Origin: Verrucomicrobia bacterium 12-59-8
GTDB taxonomy: Bacteria > Verrucomicrobiota > Verrucomicrobiae > Verrucomicrobiales > Verrucomicrobiaceae
Assembly (NCBI GenBank): GCA_002279765.1
Contig: NCCR01000041.1
Coordinates: forward strand, 1-55,732
Reading direction: 5' to 3'
DNA length: 55,732 nucleotides
Positions 45,601 to 54,600 of this stretch are shown piece after piece. Numbering within the stretch: the first letter of the stretch is position 1; each line of letters opens with the position of its first letter. Position numbers and translations under genes: made by a program. Under the pieces are notes generated by a model. The model searched no databases. It was given only the letters and a program-made list of their open reading frames with translations, and was not told where the DNA came from.

Positions 45601-48600
45601 TATGGAACGGTGTTCAAGCTCACGACAGATGGCAGCTTCACGTCCCTTGCCTCATTCACCAACACCAGCGGCGCGACCTTGGGCAATTCACCGCAGACGA
45701 AGCTGGTGCAGGATGCGTATGGAGATTTCTGGGGCACGACCCAGAGCGGTGGGACGAGTGGTTTTGGCACAGTCTTCAAGATTACTTCCACCGGGACGCT
45801 GACCACGCTGGTGAACTTCACGGGCACCACCGGCGCGTTTCCGGGCAGCACGCCGGGCACCAATCTGCTGCTTGCGAGCGATGGCAATTTTTACGGCACC
45901 ACCACGAGCGGTGGCCCGGGTGGTTACGGCACCATTTACCGTGTGACTCCGGCCGGTGTTTTCACCTCATTGATAAGCTTTACCAACACCGGCGGGGCCT
46001 TCCTCGGTAATTCACCAACGACCAACCTGGTGCAGGGAAGTGATGGCAATCTCTACGGCACCACGACGTTGGGTGGCGCCGGGGGTGGCAACGGCACGGT
46101 GTATCAACTGACCCTCGCAGGCTCTTTCACCTCCTTGGTGAGTTTCACTGGCACCACAGGCAGTGCGCCAGGTTCCGCTCCGCATGCGACTCTGCGTCAA
46201 GCTGGCGATGGCAGCTTCTACGGCAGTACCACCAGAGGTGGTTTGTACAACATTGGCACTCTATTTCGTCTCAGTCCCTCGGGTCTCTTCCAGAGTCTCT
46301 ATACCTTTGGCACGAACAATGATGGCGGCTCGCCGAACTTGAATGGGAGTAGTTCTTTTTCTGATGCTTATCGGCTTATTGCCAGCGGCGACGGCTACCT
46401 CTACGGCAGCAACGGCTCGACCATCTTCCGTGTGCATGAACAGCCTGCGGTGCAGAATGTTGCTGCAGGCAGCATCACAACCTCCGGTGCGGCCTTGAGC
46501 AGCAGCGTGGTGCCCAATCAAGACGATGCCAAAGCATACTATCAATATGGCCTAGGCACTACCTATGGCTTGCAGACGACCCTACAAACACTCACCGCAG
46601 GCTCTGCTCCGGTGGCGGTGAATGCGACGCTTACCAACCTGCTGCCGGGCGCGGTGTATCACTACCGGCTTGTGACGGTGACTTCGCAGGGCACGTTCTT
46701 CACGCCGGATCAAACTTTTGCCACACTGAGCGCGCCTTGGGTGATTACCGGTTCATTCACAGGAGCGGGACGTACAGGCCTCACAGTTGACGGTCTCGTT
46801 AATCCACTCGGCAACAGCACCAGCTACCACTTTGAATATGGTACGGACACTTCATATGGCACTTCGTCGCCAGCGCAGGATGCGGGCAGCGGCATCACCG
46901 ATGTGCCAGTCAGCCTGAGGCTCAACGGCCTGCAGCCCGGAACCACGTATCACGTTCGGCTGGTGGCGAGCAGCAGCTTGGGCTCAACCAATGGTGACGA
47001 TCAAACCATCACCACCTTTCCGGATTCATCCGCCTCCCTACAACCCATGTTCCAATATTTGAGCACCGGCACTGCGCCGCTTGCGGGTATATTCAAGGCT
47101 GCTGATGGCACATTTTATGGAACGATGTCTGCCGGCGGAACCTATGGCTCAGGCACCGTGGTTCGCATGTCCCAAGGCGGCACTCTGTCCACGCTGGCGA
47201 ACTTCTACAACAACACCAATGGCACGCTTAGCGGCAGCAGTCCGCAATGCAGTTTGATTCAGAGTGCGGATGGCAATTTCTACGGCACGACGAACAGCGG
47301 TGGTGCAAATGGTTATGGGTGCGTCTTCAAGATGACGCCAGCAGGACAGACAACGGTGCTGACCAGCTTTAATTATTACACATCTCCCATGGGGGCCACC
47401 CCTTCCTGTGGCCTGACCCTGGGAACGGATGGAAATTTTTATGGGGTCACGCAGAATGGAGGCTCATCAGGAGTGGGCACAGTCTTCAAAGTCACCACTT
47501 CCGGGAGTTTGTCCACGCTGGTCAGCTTCACTGGCAGCTCGGGGGCGAATCTGGGTTCCAGTCCGCGGGCGGGACTGATACTGGCTTCAGACGGTAACTT
47601 TTACGGGACCACTGCGACTGGTGGTGCCGGAGGCTTTGGTACTGTTTTCAAAATCACGCCTGCAGGCGTGCTGACCACGCTGGTGCAGTTCACGGGCACC
47701 GCAGGAACTTATCCCGGCTCCACGCCGCTTGCGGCACTGGTACAGGGTGCGGATGGTGATCTGTACGGCACGACAAGTCTTGGCGGGGTGAACAATCTGG
47801 GAACGGTGTTCAAGGTAACCACTGCGGCCACGTTCACATCACTCGCCAGTTTCACCGGTTCCAGCGGCAGCGTTATGGGCTCCACTCCCAAAGGTGCGCT
47901 CATTCAGCTCGCTGACGGAAACTTTTATGGCACGACCACTCTCGGGGGGCTCAACAACCTGGGCACCGTGTTTCAAATCACGTCAACGGGAGGGCTGTCC
48001 ACGCTTGTGAATTTCACCGGCAGCACCGGCAGTGCGCTAGGCAGTACACCACAGGGGGCACTTGTCACTGGAAATGACGGAGCGATGTATGGCACCACCA
48101 ACGCTGGCGGTCTAAACAATGTCGGCACTGTTTACAAAGTTAGCGCAGGGGGGCAGTTCTTCACGCTGGTAAATTGCACCGCCGCCCCTAATTTTGGTCG
48201 TCTCACTCAAGGGGCTGATGGTGCATTGTATGGTGCCACACTCGGCGGCGGTGGAGCCATTGGTTATGGCACTTTGTTTGCAGCTCCCTTGGGTGGTGTG
48301 CCCAGCACCATCAACACTCTCGTGCCAGCGTCGGGCACGACGGCCTTGAACGCACGTGCCGGTTTGCTGCTCGGCCCGGATGGCAACTACTACGGCACCA
48401 CCAGTGCAGGTGGTGTCGTCAACAGCGGTTCGGTCTTCCAGCTCACCCCAGCAGGGATTTACACCACACTGGTGAGCTTTACCGGCACTTCAGGAACCAA
48501 TCCTGGTTCCAGCCCGCAGGCGGCTCTGATTTTTGGCAGTGACGGCAACTACTACGGCACCACCTCCGCCGGTGGCTCCAGCAGTTCTGGCACGATATTT

Positions 48601-51600
48601 AAATTGACCCCCGCAGGCGTGCAGACGGTGGTGATCAACTTCACTGGAACAAGTGGTGCCAATCTGGGCTCCAGCCCGCAGGGGCCGCTCACACAGGGCA
48701 CCGACGGGAATTATTATGGCTCCACCACTACCGGCGGCACGGGTGGCGGTTTTGGTACCATCTTCAAAATCACCCCGGCGGGTGTGCTGACAACTCTGGT
48801 GAATTTCACAGGCACGGCAGGGGCTGCTCCAGGCTCAGCGCCTCTCGGTGTGCTGTCTCAAGGGCTGGATGGCAGCTTCTACGGCAGCACCAGTAGCGGT
48901 GGTTTGAATGGTTTTGGTACGGTGTTTAAAGTGACACCCGACGGTGTTTTTAGCAGTCTGGCCAATTTCACAGGCACCACAGGGGCGCTGCCTGGAGCGA
49001 CACCTTCCGGCGGTTTGTTTGCAGGTGTGGACGGCTGCTTCTATGGTGTCACCTCTGGTGGTGGGGACTACGGCTTTGGCACATTGTTCCGACTGGCGCC
49101 GGATGGCTCGATCAATACCTTGTATTCGTTTAGCGGTCGCAGTGAAGGATTGGCTCCCAACTATGGACTCTTCCTGGCCAGTGATGGCAGTTTCTATGGT
49201 GGTGACGGCACAGCGATCTATCGCTTCACACCGCCACCCGTCGTCCTCACCGAGCCTGCGACCAATGTGCTCGTCAACAGCGCCACTCTCAATGGTGGCG
49301 TCACAGGCAACGGCTATGATGGCACGCTGTACTTCGAGTACGGTACCACCACCGCCTACGGCTCCCGCACAGATGAGCAGATCCTGGAAGGAGAGCAGAT
49401 CGGCAGCGGGGTGATCGCTGATGTCAGCGGCTTGCAGCCCTTCCTCACCTACCACTACAGACTTGTGGCTGCGACCACGCTGGGCTTGACCTATGGTCCG
49501 GACCGGAGCTTTACCACTTCGACCAGCATCACCTTCAATTCAAGCTCTGACGTGCCACTCGTGAGCGACGGCTTCAGCGCCACAGGAGAGATGCTCAGCA
49601 TCGGGCTCGAATTCGATCCGACGCCAGGCTTGATTCTGACACTGGTAAACAACACCGGTTTCACACCCATCTTTGGCACCTTCATCGGTCTTCCTGAGGG
49701 AGCTGCCGTTACGGCGACCATTGGCGCGCAAACACGCCTCTTCGTCATCAGCTACAATGGCGGAGACGGCAATGACATCACCCTCACCGCCGTGACTCAG
49801 GCTATCACGTTCCCGGCCATCCCGGCAAAGTTCGCCACGGATGTGCCTTTCGCGCTCGCCGCCACGGCCACCAGTTCTCTGCCGGTGACCTACAGCATCA
49901 CCTCGGGCAGTGCCTCCGCCTCCATCTCGGCCAACACAGTCACTCTCACTGGTACTCCAGGCCCCGTCAGCATCACTGCAACGCAGGCAGGCGATGGAGG
50001 CAGCTTTGCGGCCGCACCTCCGGTAACACAGACCTTTGTAGTGATTTCTGGACCACAGTTTACCCAGATTTCAAGCAGCAAGGGCACCAACTTCTCCCTC
50101 GGTATTCGTGCTGACGGCACACTCTGGGCCTGGGGATATAACAGCAACAGCAACCTGGGCAATGGCAACACTAGCACTGTCTGGACACCGGTACAAATCG
50201 GAACGGCGACCAACTGGGAAGCTGTTTCCGCAGGCGGCAATCATGCCCTGGCGGTGAAGACTGACGGCACGCTGTGGGCCTGGGGCTACAATCTCTACGG
50301 CCAACTCGGAGATGGCAGCAACACCCAGCGCAGCAGCCCCGTGCAAGTCGGCAGTGCCACAAACTGGTCGGGTGTTGCTGCTGGTTACTATCACAGCGTC
50401 GCAACGAAAACCGATGGCACGCTCTGGGCCTGGGGGTACAATGCCTCTGGACAGAATGGGCAGGGCACCTCAGATGCTCTCCAGACACACACTTCGCCGG
50501 TGCAGGTAGGCAGCGTCACCACCTGGACCAGTATTGCGTCAGGCTCTTATCACTCTCTGGCACAGCGCAGCGACGGCTCGCTTTGGGCCTGGGGGCAAAA
50601 CAGCTATGGTCAGATAGGCAACGCTTCGACATCCACTATCACTTCGCCCGTGCAGATCGGCACCGCAACGAATTGGAACAGTTTCTCATGCGGCTACTAC
50701 TCCTCAGTGGGTACGCGGTCGGACGGAACGCTATGGTCCTGGGGACGCAATGCGGAAGGTCAGATCGGAGATGGCACGCTCACTCAGCGCAGCAGCCCGA
50801 TTCAGATCGGTTCTGACACGAACTGGCAGCAGGCTCAGGCTGGCGGTTATCACATGCTGGCCAGGAAAAACGATGGTACGATCTGGGCTTGGGGATGGAA
50901 CAATTACGGGCAACTTGGGCAGGGCTACAACGATCAAACTTTGCATGGAACCATCCCGCTACAAATTGGCACCGCGACGAACTGGGCCGTTCTGGCCCCT
51001 GGCAATGGCTGCAACATCGCCACCCGCAGCGATGGCACTCTTTGGTCTTGGGGAGACGACTCCAGTGGAGGGCTCGGTTATGCGGGCCATCTGCTCCAGC
51101 CAGTGGCAGCGCAGTTTGGGCCCATTGCAACAGCCAGTGGCGGTGATGGTCACACCGCTGTCATCCGCGCTGATGGCACCCTCTGGATGCTCGGTAACAA
51201 TGGGAACGGTCAGATCGGCATCGGTGCCAGTGACAGCGGCCAGCATCCGGTGCCCGCGCAGGTGCAACCCGGCACCCAGTGGATCAGCGTGGCGGCAGGT
51301 GGCTTTCACACCGCTGCTATACGCAGTGACGGCACGCTCTGGACCTGGGGCTACAACAACTACGGCCAGCTTGGCGATGGCACTACGACCCAGCGTGCCA
51401 GTCCGGCGCAGGTCGGCGCCGATGCCAACTGGCTCAGTGTGAGCGCGGGCTACTACTTCACCGTCGGTTTGCGCACAGACGGCACACTTTGGGCCTGGGG
51501 TTACAATACTGACGGTCAGATGGGCAATGGCACCACCTCGTCCACCGGGCAATGGCAGCCAGTGCAGATCGGTTCTGCTGCGGACTGGGCCGCGATTTCC

Positions 51601-54600
51601 TGTGGCAGTTATCATGTTCTTTCCCTCAAGCAAAATGGCACTTTGTGGTCCTGGGGGCTGAATTCGTATGGACAGGTTGGTGATGGCACCACGACCACGC
51701 CACAATCCAGTCCACTACAGGTAGGCTCCGCTACGAACTGGCGAAGCATTGCCAGCGGACGCTACTATTCCGTCGCGACGCAGCAGGACGGTACGCTCTG
51801 GGCCTGGGGCTACAATGGCACCGGCAATCTTGGTGACGGCACGTTTACCAATCGCAGCAGTCCGACCAAAATTGGTGCCGACACCACATGGACGAGTGTT
51901 TCCGCAGGATACTACCACACCGTTGGAACCAAGATCGACGGCACACTCTGGAGCTGGGGCTACAATTTTTACGGCCAGCTTGGCAATGGTGGCACGGCCT
52001 CGCAGAGCAGCCCCACCCAGGTGGGAGCGGCCGCCGGTTGGAGTAAAACATTCCAAAGTGGTTATCAGACCTTGGTTTCCACATCCGACAGTTCGCTGTG
52101 GGGTTGTGGCTACACCAATCGCGGTGCCACCGGCTACGCCTGGAGGAATGAGTGGGTTCCAGATCTGGTGCTGCCAGCGCTCAGCCCACCGCAAACGCTG
52201 TCTTTCCCACAACCAATGGCGACTGCGGTTGGCAGCACGGTCACTCTTGCCGCCACTTCCAGCAGCGGTTTGCCCGTCAGCTACATCGTCAGCGGACCTG
52301 CCACGCTCAATGGCAACCGCGTCTCGGTAAATGGTCCTGGTGCGATCACCCTGTTCGCTTGGCAGCCCGGTGACAACTTCTACCAGTCGTCTGACCTAGC
52401 GGTGCAGTATCTCAACCCGCCAGTGCCATCGGTCAACACACTCGACGCCACAGTGGTCACGACCACCACCGCCACACTCAATGGCATGGTGAATCCCAGC
52501 GGCAGTGTAACAAGCGCGAGTTTTCAAAGCGGCACCACCAATGCCTACGGCACCAGCACTGCTGTGATGCTGACTCAGAACAGTGGCAGCGCACCGCAAA
52601 TGGTGAGCACCACTTTGAGCGGCCTCACACCTGCCACGACCTACCACTTCCGTGTCACCGCAACGAATGCTGGAGGCTTTGCGAATGGCGATGACCTGAC
52701 CTTCACCACCTTGGATGGGAATCTTACCTCGCTCACTCTCAGCACCGGCTCGTTGTCACCAGCGTTCAGTCCCACGGTGTTCAGTTACAACAATGCTGTG
52801 GATACTGCCATCACCAGCATCACTGTCACACCCACGACCTCAGACAGCAATGCGGCAGTGGCGGTCAATGGTGCCGCCGTCATCTCTGGCGGCGCTAGCA
52901 GTCCCATCGCCCTCGGTTACGGGGATAACGCCATCAACATCGTTGTCACAGCAGCAGACCATGTCTCGACCGAAACATATACGGTCATCGTTACACGTGC
53001 TGTTCCCAGTCAGCTGACGGCGTCTTATGCCAGCGGTAAGGAAACTCCTGTCAACATCAATGGTTTCACCGCTACAGGGTACACAGTAAACTTCGCCCTC
53101 AACTATGCCCCCATGCCCGGCACCAGTTTGACTGTGGTGAACAACACCGGGTTGAGCTTCATCAACGGCTCTTTCAGCAACCTCTCCCACGGCCAGACAG
53201 TCGGGTTGAACCACAATGGCGTGACCTATAAATTTGTTGCCAACTACTACGGCGGCTCAGGCAACGACCTCGTGCTCGTATGGGCTGGCAGCCGTCCCGT
53301 CGCCTGGGGGTATAATCTCTATGGGGAGCTTGGCAACAATTCCACAACCAGTAGCAGCATCCCAGTCGCGGTCACGACAGTTGGAACACCACTGGCAACC
53401 CGCACTGAGCTGGCTCTCGCCTCGGGGTGGACTCACAGCCTTGCTTTATGCTCGGATGGGTCTGTGGCGAGCTGGGGCTACAACACCTATGGACAACTGG
53501 GCAATAACACGACGGTCAACAGCAGTGTGCCCATGGCGGTAACGACTGCGGGCACGCCGCTGGCTGGAAAAGTTGTCTGCGCTGTCTCAGCTGGCTATGA
53601 ACACAGCCTTGCTTTGTGTACGGATGGCACTCTGGCAAGCTGGGGCTACAATTCCAATGGTCAATTGGGAGACAACACGACCACCAACAGCAGTGTGCCT
53701 GTGGCGGTGACGACTGCAGGCTCACCGCTGGCGGGTAAATCCGTGGTGGCAATCGGCACGGGAACCTATCACAGCTTGGCACTCTGCTCTGACGGGACCT
53801 TGGCTGCGTGGGGTTACAACACCTATGGACAGTTGGGCAACAGCTCAACGACCAACAGCAGTGTGCCCGTGGCAGTGACGACTGCAGGCACCCTGCTGGC
53901 AGGCAAAACGGTCGTTTCTGTGGCTGTCGGTGGGCATCACACCCTTGCGCTATGCTCTGACGGCACCTTGGTGACGTGGGGAGAAAACAACTTCGGACAG
54001 CTTGGCAACAACACGACCACGAACAGCAGTGTGCCGGTGGCGGTTACTACGGCGGGCACCGCGCTTGCGGGCAAGACCATTATTGCTCTTGCTGCTGGCT
54101 ATTATCACAGCATGGCCTTGTGCTCAGATGGCACCATCGCCACATGGGGTTATAATTTTTACGGTCAGTTGGGCAACAACAGCACTACGCAAAGCAGTGT
54201 GCCGGTGGCGGTTACTACGGCGGGCACCGCACTCGCGGGCAAAACCGTGGTCGCATTCACTGCTGGTCTTTATCATAGCTTGGCCACCTGCGCTGATGGC
54301 TCGATCGTGACTTGGGGGAATAACAGCAGCGGCCAGCTCGGCAACAACAGCACCAATCAGAGCAGCATCCCTGTGGCCGTAAGCACGGGTTCTCTGGGAG
54401 CGGGTGAAAGGTTCATGTTGGCCGCAGGTGGTCAGAGTGCATCTCACAGTCTAAGCCTGGTGGCCACACCTGCACCTTCTGTGACGACGCTCGCGGCGAC
54501 CTCGGTTACTGGAACTACGGCAGCATTGAATGGTATGGTGAATGCCAATGGCGGAAGTGCCACGGTCTCCTTTGACTACGGTTTGGACACCTCCTACGTG

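Noticed and set aside
44080..54470. Regular repeats as a CRISPR array
   Set aside because: The repeats are in frame, protein-coding, diverged at third positions and of 150-170 base period with no unique spacers.
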